From Vibrio sp. UBA2441 (GTDB taxonomy: Bacteria; Pseudomonadota; Gammaproteobacteria; Enterobacterales; Vibrionaceae): DNA of 64,000 nt. The position numbers and the translations under genes are program-made. Numbering within the stretch: the stretch's first letter is position 1; the number at the start of each line of letters is the position of its first letter. Below are positions 35,732 through 43,747 of this stretch, piece by piece. The stretch covers positions 16,825 through 80,824 of the forward strand of contig DDQN01000037.1 in NCBI GenBank assembly GCA_002342685.1. The letters are read 5' to 3'. The notes below the pieces were generated by a model. That model ran no database searches. It had not been told where the DNA came from and saw only the letters and a program-made list of their open reading frames with translations.

Positions 35732-37261
35732 ATGCGACAAGAAGAGAATAAATACGACCTAGTGGTCATTGGTGGAGGTATCAATGGTGTTGCTGTGGCC
35801 AGCGATGCTGCAGGCCGTGGACTGAAAGTTGCGCTGTTTGAAATGAACGATTTAGCTTCTGCAACCTCTTCTGCCAGTAGCAAACTTATTCATGGCGGAT
35901 TACGTTATCTTGAACATTATGAATTTCGTTTAGTGAGTGAAGCGCTTGCAGAACGTGAAGTCTTGTTAAAAAATGCCCCACACTTGGTTTCTCCTCTCAG
36001 GTTCAGGCTTCCACACCGCCCTCACCTGCGTCCCGCATGGATGATACGTATTGGGTTGTTTTTATACGACAATATTGGCAAGCGCGTCTCTCTTCCCGCG
36101 AGCCACGGTTTAAAGTTCAACCAATCTGGCCCACTACTTCCTGAAATGCGCATCGGTTTCGAATACTCAGACTGCGCAGTAGATGACTCTCGATTAGTCG
36201 TTGCAAATGCGAAGCTAGCACAACAAAAAGGTGCACACATTCATACACGATCTCGCTGTACCAAAGCGGTTCGTAGTGAAGATGGTTGGCTAGTCGATAT
36301 TCTGGATAGCCAAAGTGGAGAGACCAGACAAATTAAAACTAAAGCTCTGGTTAATGCGGCGGGGCCATGGGTAGATCGCTTTTTCGATACACAACTTCAT
36401 ATGCCCTCACCCAGAGGAATTCGATTGGTAAAAGGCAGCCACGTTATTGTGCCTAAGATGTACGAAGGCAACCACGCCTTTATATTACAAAACGAAGACA
36501 AACGTATCGTTTTCGTCATACCTTACCTAGATAACTATTCTGTGATTGGTACTACGGACGTCGAATTTAATGGCGACCCTTCTAACGTCAAAATCGATAA
36601 CGACGAGATCAGTTACCTTTGCGACATCGTCAATCAACACTTTATCAATAAAGTATCTCCTGATGATGTTATTTCAACCTGGTCTGGTGTACGCCCGCTA
36701 TGTGAAGACGAATCCTCTGACGCACAAGCAGTCACTCGTGATTACACCATTGAACTCGACAATGAGTTGGATAATGCGCCACTACTTTCTATATTTGGCG
36801 GCAAACTCACTACCTATCGAAAGCTGGGTCAAGCAGCGGTCGATCAACTGGCTCCTTATTTTCCGGCAATGAAACAGGCATGGACGAAAGAAGCTACTTT
36901 ACCCGGTGGAGATTTCAATAGTCGTGACGAATTGCAGCAGAGACTTACTGTCCAGTATCCATGGATGAGTACCAGCACACTTCGACGCTGGGTTCGTGCG
37001 TACGGTACGCACTGCCAGTTAATTCTTGAAGGAAAATCGTCTATCAATGATCTGGGCATTCACTTTGGACACGATTTATATCAGGCCGAAGTGGACTATT
37101 TAGTCGATCAGGAATGGGCCATATCCAGTGACGATATATTATGGCGAAGAAGCAAACTTGGGCTGGAGTTAAGCCAACAAGAAGTGAAACAGCTAGACCA
37201 ATATCTTAACAAAGAAACCTCGCTTGAAAAGACACCAGAAAAACAGGCCGTTATTGCTTAA
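35732..37261 (+). CDS. glpD: Aerobic glycerol-3-phosphate dehydrogenase
   Basis: 509 residues (E. coli GlpD 501). FAD-binding Rossmann motif VVIGGGINGVAVASDAAGRG at residues 10-30, then SSASSKLIHGGLRYLEHYE, a family signature. Further marks are NAAGPWVDRF, VPYLDNYSVIGTTDVE-type segment, and IFGGKLTTYRKLGQAAVD. A peripheral inner-membrane enzyme that oxidises glycerol 3-phosphate to dihydroxyacetone phosphate and reduces quinone. Followed by a strong terminator. Confidence 0.97.
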   Translation: MRQEENKYDLVVIGGGINGVAVASDAAGRGLKVALFEMNDLASATSSASSKLIHGGLRYLEHYEFRLVSEALAEREVLLKNAPHLVSPLRFRLPHRPHLRPAWMIRIGLFLYDNIGKRVSLPASHGLKFNQSGPLLPEMRIGFEYSDCAVDDSRLVVANAKLAQQKGAHIHTRSRCTKAVRSEDGWLVDILDSQSGETRQIKTKALVNAAGPWVDRFFDTQLHMPSPRGIRLVKGSHVIVPKMYEGNHAFILQNEDKRIVFVIPYLDNYSVIGTTDVEFNGDPSNVKIDNDEISYLCDIVNQHFINKVSPDDVISTWSGVRPLCEDESSDAQAVTRDYTIELDNELDNAPLLSIFGGKLTTYRKLGQAAVDQLAPYFPAMKQAWTKEATLPGGDFNSRDELQQRLTVQYPWMSTSTLRRWVRAYGTHCQLILEGKSSINDLGIHFGHDLYQAEVDYLVDQEWAISSDDILWRRSKLGLELSQQEVKQLDQYLNKETSLEKTPEKQAVIA

Positions 37262-37280
37262 CTGCATACTACTAAGTTGA

Positions 37281-37310
37281 AAAAAAGAGATGAGTAGTCA
37301 TCTCTTTTTT
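37281..37310. terminator. Bidirectional terminator between glpD and the sigma54 activator
   Basis: A perfect 13-bp stem (AAAAAAGAGATGA / TCATCTCTTTTTT) with GTAG loop, T-rich on both strands, between the convergent stops at 37261 and 37313. Confidence 0.95.
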
Positions 37311-37312
37311 TC

Positions 37313-39184
37313 TCATTTCAAACCCTGCTCCCTCAATCTTCGGTACAGTGTATTCCGGCTAATATTCAGTGCTTTAGCGGTTGCAGATATATTGCCTTTC
37401 TCTCGTTCATAAACTGACAACCAGTCTTGATCCGCTGTATCGATTTCGTTGACATAACTCAACTGGATAATAGGTTCCGCATGTCGATTTCGTTCTTGTT
37501 CTTGTTCTTGTTCTAAGTCGTTTAAAAAATCATCCGGCAAGTGCTCAACCTTAATCGCATCAGGTTCAGCCATCGCTAATGCAATTTGGATGACATTGAC
37601 CATTTGACGAATATTACCCGGCCAAGGATGCATAAGAAACAGTGACAACACATCTATACTCATGTTCGCCTGCTCGGGCTCAGAGGCATATTTCTTCAAT
37701 AAGTAACGAATCAGTACTTCTTTATCTGTTCGTTCTCTTAACGATGGTAATGTGATATTTAACCCGGATACCCGATAGAAGAGATCTTGCCTAAAATGCC
37801 CACTTTCCACATCTTGTTTTAGTTGCCTATTCGTCGCTGACACTAATTTAAAATTCACAGGATAAGAGCTCGTCGAACCAAGGGGAGTTACCTTTCTTTC
37901 CTGCAATACCCGCAGTAATCTGGCTTGCACTTTTAACGGCATATCTCCCAACTCATCTAAAAAGAGCGTTCCTTTGTCCGCCTTTCTGATGAGTCCGACA
38001 TACCCTTTGGTATGAGCCCCAGTGAAAGCACCTTTTTCATAGCCAAACAGTTCGGATTCAACCAATTCAGAAGGAATTGCGGCACAGTTCACCGCAATTA
38101 GCGGTGCCTCACTTCGTTCACTGGCCAAGTGCAATGCTTTGACAAAAACTTCTTTACCTACACCTGTTTCTCCGTGGATTAAAATAGGGATATCAGTGTC
38201 CAAAATTTTGCTGGATTGAGCAATGGCTTTCGATAGGCGCTCATCTCCCATATTCAGACGCGAAAGATCCAACACATCATCTTTGGATACCGTTTTACTC
38301 GTTTTAGCTACTTTTCTAAAATCTAAAAGTCGCCCTTTAGGTACAGAGGGAGGTATAACGATACCGTGAAAGTTAAATTTATTGCGCGACATTAATGTCA
38401 GCGGTGTATAAGCAGGATGAGAAAGCAACTGATCAAGATTGACGTCAAAAAGTTGATTAATGTTCTGTAGCCCTAAATCGCTACCTAGCACTACCTCTGC
38501 TCTACGGTTCGCTGACACAACGATGCCACTTTCATCAAAAACCAGAAGTGAAGACCACTGACTATCGATTGTGTCAGCACTGGTATTAAACCAAAACAGA
38601 TAATGATCTGTGTGAAACTTCGAAACAATTAACTGATTCTCTATAGCTTGAGACATCAGTTTTACCATACCTAAAGTGTGTGCCGTTGGTATATAAGCAT
38701 CACTGGATATAGATAGCACCCCAGTCATTCGCCGCTCAGCATCAAATAAAGGTGAAGCCGACCCTGCCATAAAACGGTTTGAAGAGAGAAAGTGTTCATC
38801 ATGGAACACTTGAACAATTGAACCAGTTTCCAACGCAGTGCCAATAGCATTGGTACCTAACAAGGGTTCTTTCCAATGAACACCATGGCGAAAAACTTGA
38901 TTTCGTTTCTGTTCAGCACTCCACTGTTCACCCCAAGTGTTCAGAACCTGGCCGTTTGTATCTGCCAACATCACAATACAATTACTGTTCGACAATAGAT
39001 TGTCATAAAAGGGCAAAACTTTTTGCTGAGTGGTGTTAATAAGCCCGTGGTTCTCTTCAAGTACATGATTGAATTGATGCATTTCATGCATCTCTATTAC
39101 AGGATCACTACTGTGAGTAAGCCCCGCTTCCCTGCACCGTTGCCAAGACTTTCGGATTATTGACTGATGTTCTGGTTTCATCAT
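37313..39184 (-). CDS. Sigma54-dependent activator of AcoR/DhaR type (GAF-AAA+-Fis)
   Basis: 623 residues. An N-terminal GAF-like sensory region at about 55-190 (HGVHWKEPLLGTNAIGTALET is the AcoR/DhaR hallmark), a PAS-like segment at 205-290, then the AAA+ domain from about 312: Walker A GETGVGKE (338-345), sigma54-contact loop GAFTGA (385-390), Walker B LFLDE (407-411). A Fis-type helix-turn-helix ends the protein (GNISATAKALNISRNTLYRRL). A Glu-Gln repeat encoded by a hexamer tandem links AAA+ and HTH. It is divergent from the glycerol ABC operon, which has a -24/-12 promoter, so it most likely activates it. Confidence 0.9.
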   Translation of the reverse strand: MMKPEHQSIIRKSWQRCREAGLTHSSDPVIEMHEMHQFNHVLEENHGLINTTQQKVLPFYDNLLSNSNCIVMLADTNGQVLNTWGEQWSAEQKRNQVFRHGVHWKEPLLGTNAIGTALETGSIVQVFHDEHFLSSNRFMAGSASPLFDAERRMTGVLSISSDAYIPTAHTLGMVKLMSQAIENQLIVSKFHTDHYLFWFNTSADTIDSQWSSLLVFDESGIVVSANRRAEVVLGSDLGLQNINQLFDVNLDQLLSHPAYTPLTLMSRNKFNFHGIVIPPSVPKGRLLDFRKVAKTSKTVSKDDVLDLSRLNMGDERLSKAIAQSSKILDTDIPILIHGETGVGKEVFVKALHLASERSEAPLIAVNCAAIPSELVESELFGYEKGAFTGAHTKGYVGLIRKADKGTLFLDELGDMPLKVQARLLRVLQERKVTPLGSTSSYPVNFKLVSATNRQLKQDVESGHFRQDLFYRVSGLNITLPSLRERTDKEVLIRYLLKKYASEPEQANMSIDVLSLFLMHPWPGNIRQMVNVIQIALAMAEPDAIKVEHLPDDFLNDLEQEQEQERNRHAEPIIQLSYVNEIDTADQDWLSVYEREKGNISATAKALNISRNTLYRRLREQGLK

Positions 39185-39263
39185 CGCTGTTAATCTCTAT
39201 TATATCTTAATGTTCGTTCGCTAATCACATGTTCAAACCCTGCTCAAAGACCGTAACACCAAA

Positions 39264-39281
39264 TGAACACATTGAACACAT
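39264..39281 (+). repeat. Tandem 9-mer TGAACACAT x2, candidate activator site
   Basis: Two exact adjacent copies of TGAACACAT lie about 140-155 bases upstream of the -24/-12 promoter of the glycerol transporter operon, a normal distance for sigma54 activator sites. The complement of TGAAC (GTTCA) also appears at 39231-39235. A role as binding site is inferred. Confidence 0.4.
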
Positions 39282-39419
39282 TTATGTAACATCGGACCTC
39301 TCACAATTAACTAATTTTGCTATCACAACGGTAAATAAAACTCACCAATAGAAAATAAATACCTAAATTACAATAGATTAGCAATCATTGTTAATTTTTT
39401 GTTATCACTTCAGCATTTA

Positions 39420-39435
39420 TGGCATGAGATTAGCA
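39420..39435 (+). promoter_or_regulatory. Sigma54 (-24/-12) promoter of the glycerol ABC operon
   Basis: TGGCATGAGATTAGCA fits TGGCACG-N4-TTGCW with correct GG to GC spacing; the differences are C6 to T and T13 to A. It lies 48 bases upstream of the glpS start, giving a leader of roughly 37 bases, and next to a divergent sigma54-activator gene. A TGTTCG site and its complement overlap the region just downstream (39440-39467), where a repressor could act. Confidence 0.7.
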
Positions 39436-39483
39436 ATAACGAACATTAGCGAAATTAAATATGTTCGAAACAAGGAGAGTTAA

Positions 39484-40572
39484 GTGTCATTAGCACTAGA
39501 GCAGGTATGTAAAACCTTTGATGGTGAGGATCATATCATCGATGCGAATCTCACATTCGAGCCCGGGTCTTTTAACGTGTTGTTGGGACGTACTTTGGCG
39601 GGTAAAACTTCTTTGATGCGCCTAATTGCAGGGCTAGACCGGCCAACCTCAGGGCGAATTCTGGTCAATGGGCTGGACGTTACCAATACACCAGTAAGTA
39701 AACGTAATATATCTATGGTTTATCAGCAATTTATTAACTATCCCAACTTAAGTGTTTTCGAGAATATTGCCTCCCCACTTAGATTGGCAGGAATGTCTGA
39801 TAGTGAAATAAAAGATCGCGTTCATTCCACTGCCGAGATGCTGAGAATTACTGAGTACCTACAGCGTAATCCGTTAGAACTTTCAGGTGGTCAGCAGCAA
39901 CGAACTGCAATGGCCCGAGCATTGGTAAAAGACGCAGAGATCATTTTATTTGACGAACCACTGGTAAACCTTGACTACAAACTTCGTGAAGAGCTGCGCC
40001 AAGAGATGCGGGAGTTATTTAAAACTCGTCACACTATCGCAATTTATGCCACAACTGAGCCAAACGAAGCTCTAGCTCTGGGTGGAACAACCACCATATT
40101 GCATGAAGGAAAAGTTATTCAGTCAGGTGAAACGACCGCGGTTTACCACAAACCTAATACCGTGGTTTCAGCCACGTTGTTCAGCGAACCCCCCATCAAC
40201 ATGATAAAAGGTGATGTGACTGACTCTGAAGTGACATTCGACCAAGATGCTCACTTCCCGTTAAATCATTCTCTGAAACATTTAGACAAAGGCAGTTACA
40301 TGTTCGGGATCCGACCAAGCCACTTAAGTCTACTACCAAAAAATGATGACGATGTAGAGCTTACCGTCACTGTTGAAGTCGCCGAGATCAGTGGCTCAGA
40401 AACCTTTTTACATTTAAGAAACCGACACTTTGAATTAGTACTGCACATTCCTGGTGTTCATAGCTATGAAGTGGATGAAGTCATCAAGATATATATCCCA
40501 ATTCATAAATTTTACGTTTTTGGTATGGATGAAAAATTAATTCATGCTCCTAGTCCAAACTTAAGGGGGTAA
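39484..40572 (+). CDS. glpS: Glycerol ABC transporter ATPase GlpS
   Basis: 362 residues; GTG start with AGGAG upstream. Walker A is the unusual GRTLAGKT (35-42) known from glycerol importers of rhizobia. The LSGGQ signature is intact (133-137) and Walker B is ILFDEP (D157, E158). The switch histidine is replaced by threonine at about 191 (IYATTEPNEA). It therefore probably hydrolyses ATP poorly in its own site but supplies a good signature motif to its partner GlpT. First gene of the operon, 6 bases before glpT. Confidence 0.93.
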   Translation: MSLALEQVCKTFDGEDHIIDANLTFEPGSFNVLLGRTLAGKTSLMRLIAGLDRPTSGRILVNGLDVTNTPVSKRNISMVYQQFINYPNLSVFENIASPLRLAGMSDSEIKDRVHSTAEMLRITEYLQRNPLELSGGQQQRTAMARALVKDAEIILFDEPLVNLDYKLREELRQEMRELFKTRHTIAIYATTEPNEALALGGTTTILHEGKVIQSGETTAVYHKPNTVVSATLFSEPPINMIKGDVTDSEVTFDQDAHFPLNHSLKHLDKGSYMFGIRPSHLSLLPKNDDDVELTVTVEVAEISGSETFLHLRNRHFELVLHIPGVHSYEVDEVIKIYIPIHKFYVFGMDEKLIHAPSPNLRG

Positions 40573-40578
40573 CGCATC

Positions 40579-41685
40579 ATGGTTCAAATTACCCTGAACT
40601 CGCTCGCACATACTTACGATAAAGTGCCTAATTCTGAATCTCTATATGCCATCGAGGAAATGACACACACTTGGCATCAAGGAGGCGCTTTTGCCCTATT
40701 AGGGCCATCAGGTTGTGGCAAATCGACCCTGCTCAATATCATTTCAGGCTTAATGAGCCCTTCAAATGGTGAAGTTCTGTTTGACGGAAAAAAAGTAAAT
40801 CATCTAAGGCCTCAAGATCGCAATATCGCACAGGTTTTCCAGTTTCCAGTAATCTATGACACGATGACGGTTTACGACAATCTTGCCTTTCCGCTAAGAA
40901 ATATGAAAGTGAACAAAGACAAGATTCATACTAAAGTAACTGAAATTGCTGAAATTCTGGAGCTTACTCCAGTATTATCGAAGAAAGCACAATATCTGAC
41001 AGCTGACGAAAAACAAAAAGTGTCCATGGGCCGAGGATTGGTCCGTGATGATGTTTCCGCCATTTTATTTGATGAACCTTTAACAGTTATTGACCCCCAA
41101 CTGAAGTGGAAACTGAGAAGAAAGCTCAAACAGATCCACCAGCAGTTCAATATCACCATGATCTACGTAACCCACGATCAATTGGAAGCCTCAACATTCG
41201 CTGACAAGATAGCGGTGATGTATAACGGACAGATTGTTCAGTTTGGTACTCCAAGAGAGCTTTTTGAACAACCAAATCATACCTTTGTTGGTTACTTCAT
41301 TGGCAGTCCGGGAATGAACCTCATCGAAGTTATCCCAAGCGAAAACGGTATCAAATTCGATGATTTTGAACTTCCTTTATCTGACCCGCTAAAGCGAGCA
41401 CTTGCTAGTTCAAAAAGTCATAACATCAAAATAGGAATCCGTCCTGAATTTGTTCACGTATGGGAACAAGAAAATACATCTGCCATGAAAGCCAGCGTTG
41501 TCCATGTTGAAGACTTGGGCACCTATAAAATTCTGACACTTAAACTTGGCAATCAATTATTAAAAGTTCGTCTGCAAGAAGACCAACAAGTCCCTCAGCA
41601 CGAAGCTTACATCAGTTTCCCTGAGCAGTGGACCATGCTTTATCTGGATGAGTATTTAATCACTGCGGGAGAAGAAAATGAATAA
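40579..41685 (+). CDS. glpT: Glycerol ABC transporter ATPase GlpT
   Basis: 368 residues. Walker A LGPSGCGKST (41-50), Walker B ILFDEP (D165, E166) and the switch H199 (YVTHDQLEAS) are intact. The ABC signature is degenerate, LTADE (140-144) instead of LSGGQ. This complements GlpS: the composite site of GlpT Walker motifs with the GlpS signature is canonical, and the other site is not. Not the glycerol-3-phosphate antiporter also called GlpT in E. coli. Overlaps the permease gene by 8 bases. Confidence 0.93.
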   Translation: MVQITLNSLAHTYDKVPNSESLYAIEEMTHTWHQGGAFALLGPSGCGKSTLLNIISGLMSPSNGEVLFDGKKVNHLRPQDRNIAQVFQFPVIYDTMTVYDNLAFPLRNMKVNKDKIHTKVTEIAEILELTPVLSKKAQYLTADEKQKVSMGRGLVRDDVSAILFDEPLTVIDPQLKWKLRRKLKQIHQQFNITMIYVTHDQLEASTFADKIAVMYNGQIVQFGTPRELFEQPNHTFVGYFIGSPGMNLIEVIPSENGIKFDDFELPLSDPLKRALASSKSHNIKIGIRPEFVHVWEQENTSAMKASVVHVEDLGTYKILTLKLGNQLLKVRLQEDQQVPQHEAYISFPEQWTMLYLDEYLITAGEENE

Positions 41686-42541
41686 GGTCGAAAATAACAA
41701 AGCGTGGTTCCTTGTACTTCCTGTTTTCCTCTTAGTTGCCTTTAGTGCCATCGTTCCATTAATGACCGTGGTTAACTATTCGATACAAGATATTTTTGAC
41801 GCAAATACTGCTTACTTTGTTGGTACCGAATGGTATCGGGAAATGCTCAATGATGAGCGATTGCAAGGGGCACTTTTTCGACAGTTCGGCTTCTCATTCG
41901 CCGTTCTATTGATCGAAGTCCCACTAGGTATTGCTGTCGCACTAACCATGCCAACCAAGGGAAAATGGTCATCATTTTGTCTTATTATTCTTGCCGTGCC
42001 ATTGTTAATCCCACTTAACGTTGTTGGCACTATATGGCAGATATTCGGTCGTGCGGATATTGGTTTATTTGGCTGGGCATTAAACTCAATGGGCTTCGAC
42101 TATAACTACGCTGGCGACCCACTTGACGCTTGGTTAACCGTATTGTTGGTTGATATCTGGCACTGGACTTCGCTAATAGCGCTGCTTTGTTACTCTGGTT
42201 TGAGAGCGATACCTGACGCCTACTATCAGGCAGCAAATATCGACCGCGCTTCAACTTGGTCAATTATTCGGTACATCCAATTACCTAAGCTAAAAAATGT
42301 ATTGCTGATAGGAGTACTTATCCGCTTTATGGACAGCTTTATGATCTATACCGAACCCTTTGTCCTCACAGGTGGGGGGCCGGGGAACTCGACCACATTT
42401 TTGAGTCAGGCATTAACAAAAATGGCGATTGGTCAGTTTGATATAGGCCCCGCTGCTGCCTTCTCCATAATCTATTTTCTCATCATTCTCTTAGTCAGTT
42501 GGGTGTTCTATACCGCAATGACTCATAGCGAAAATAAATAA
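41678..42541 (+). CDS. glpP: Glycerol ABC transporter permease GlpP
   Basis: 287 residues, six membrane helices of the MalF class. The EAA loop has the form DAYYQAANIDRASTWSIIRY, followed by LPKLKNVLLIGVLIRFMDSF and the GGGPGNSTTFLSQ segment. It forms the channel with GlpQ. Its start lies within the end of glpT. Confidence 0.93.
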   Translation: MNKVENNKAWFLVLPVFLLVAFSAIVPLMTVVNYSIQDIFDANTAYFVGTEWYREMLNDERLQGALFRQFGFSFAVLLIEVPLGIAVALTMPTKGKWSSFCLIILAVPLLIPLNVVGTIWQIFGRADIGLFGWALNSMGFDYNYAGDPLDAWLTVLLVDIWHWTSLIALLCYSGLRAIPDAYYQAANIDRASTWSIIRYIQLPKLKNVLLIGVLIRFMDSFMIYTEPFVLTGGGPGNSTTFLSQALTKMAIGQFDIGPAAAFSIIYFLIILLVSWVFYTAMTHSENK

Positions 42542-42552
42542 GGGAGCAGATC

Positions 42553-43371
42553 ATGACTAAATCAAAATACACTCGCCATATGCAAATCTTTGGCTTAGCA
42601 CTCTACATCGTCTGTTTAATGTTGCCTATTTATTGGCTACTGAACATGTCATTTAAAGAGAACCAAGAGATACTAGGCGGCTTAAGTTTCTTTCCAAACA
42701 ATTGGACTCTGGGTAACTACAAGGTCATATTTTCTGATCCTTCATGGTACATGGGCTATGTGAATTCAATTATCTACGTAGTGATGAATATGTGTATTAC
42801 TTTATTAGTGGCACTACCTGCTGCATACGCATTTTCTCGCTATCGATTTGTTGGTGACAAGCACCTTTTCTTCTGGCTATTAACCAACAGAATGGCACCA
42901 CCTGCGGTATTTTTATTGCCATTTTTCCAGCTCTATTCCTCCGTCGGGCTATTCGATACACACATTGCCGTCGCACTGGCTCATTGCTTATTTAATGTTC
43001 CACTCGCTGTATGGATATTGGAAGGATTCATGTCTGGTGTTCCTCGTGAAATTGATGAAACCGCATACATCGATGGCTATAGCTTTCCTAAGTTTTTCCT
43101 CAAAATATTCTTACCCATGATTCGTTCTGGCATCGGAGTATCAGCCTTTTTCTGTTTCATGTTCAGCTGGGTAGAACTCTTACTAGCAAGAACGCTGACA
43201 TCGGTAAACGCTAAACCTATTTCAGCGGTAATGACCCGAACGGTGAGTGCCTCAGGCATAGACTGGGGCGTGCTTGCCGCCGCCGGTGTACTCACCATAA
43301 TTCCAGGAATACTGGTTATCTGGTTTGTTCGAAATCACGTAGCTAAAGGATTCGCGCTCGGTCGCGTATAA
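42553..43371 (+). CDS. glpQ: Glycerol ABC transporter permease GlpQ
   Basis: 272 residues, six membrane helices of the MalG class. The EAA loop is EIDETAYIDGYSFPKFFLKI and the N-terminal MLPIYWLLNMSFKENQEI matches the family. Not the phosphodiesterase called GlpQ in E. coli. AGGGAGC ribosome site, 11 bases after glpP. Confidence 0.93.
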   Translation: MTKSKYTRHMQIFGLALYIVCLMLPIYWLLNMSFKENQEILGGLSFFPNNWTLGNYKVIFSDPSWYMGYVNSIIYVVMNMCITLLVALPAAYAFSRYRFVGDKHLFFWLLTNRMAPPAVFLLPFFQLYSSVGLFDTHIAVALAHCLFNVPLAVWILEGFMSGVPREIDETAYIDGYSFPKFFLKIFLPMIRSGIGVSAFFCFMFSWVELLLARTLTSVNAKPISAVMTRTVSASGIDWGVLAAAGVLTIIPGILVIWFVRNHVAKGFALGRV

Positions 43372-43381
43372 GGAGAAAACA

Positions 43382-43654
43382 ATGAATTGGATGGCGTGGA
43401 CGACACCGTCGGCACTATTTTTTACCGGTATTGGTTTGATTCTTATCACCATGACCGTATTAGAAGTTAAATTTCCATGCGTAGAACGAAAGGGATTTCT
43501 CCCTATTACCACTACGCGAGGAGACCGCTTGTTTGTTGGTTTGCTTAGCTCAGCTTTCATACATTTAGGTTTTATTGGGTTAAGCGAGATGAGCATTTGG
43601 GTGCCATTTACAGTCTCTGTAATTTGGTTGTGTACCGTATTGAAATGGGGATAG
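43382..43654 (+). CDS. DUF2160 small membrane protein of the glycerol transporter operon
   Basis: 90 residues with three hydrophobic segments. The N-terminus NWMAWTTPSALFFTGI and the middle VERKGFLPITTTRGDRLFVG are typical of DUF2160, found almost only in glpSTPQV operons. It is presumably an accessory or assembly subunit of the importer; its role is unknown. Ten bases after glpQ. Confidence 0.9.
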   Translation: MNWMAWTTPSALFFTGIGLILITMTVLEVKFPCVERKGFLPITTTRGDRLFVGLLSSAFIHLGFIGLSEMSIWVPFTVSVIWLCTVLKWG

Positions 43655-43747
43655 GAAACAAAACAAAAAATTATACTCAAACTGCCTCATAAGTTGGGTA
43701 TATCAATAACGTAGAAATAAATACTCATAACAGGAGTTAAAAATACA

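Noticed and set aside
43252..43680. 142-codon ORF opposite glpQ and DUF2160
   Set aside because: Antisense to two conserved coupled genes; no family resemblance.
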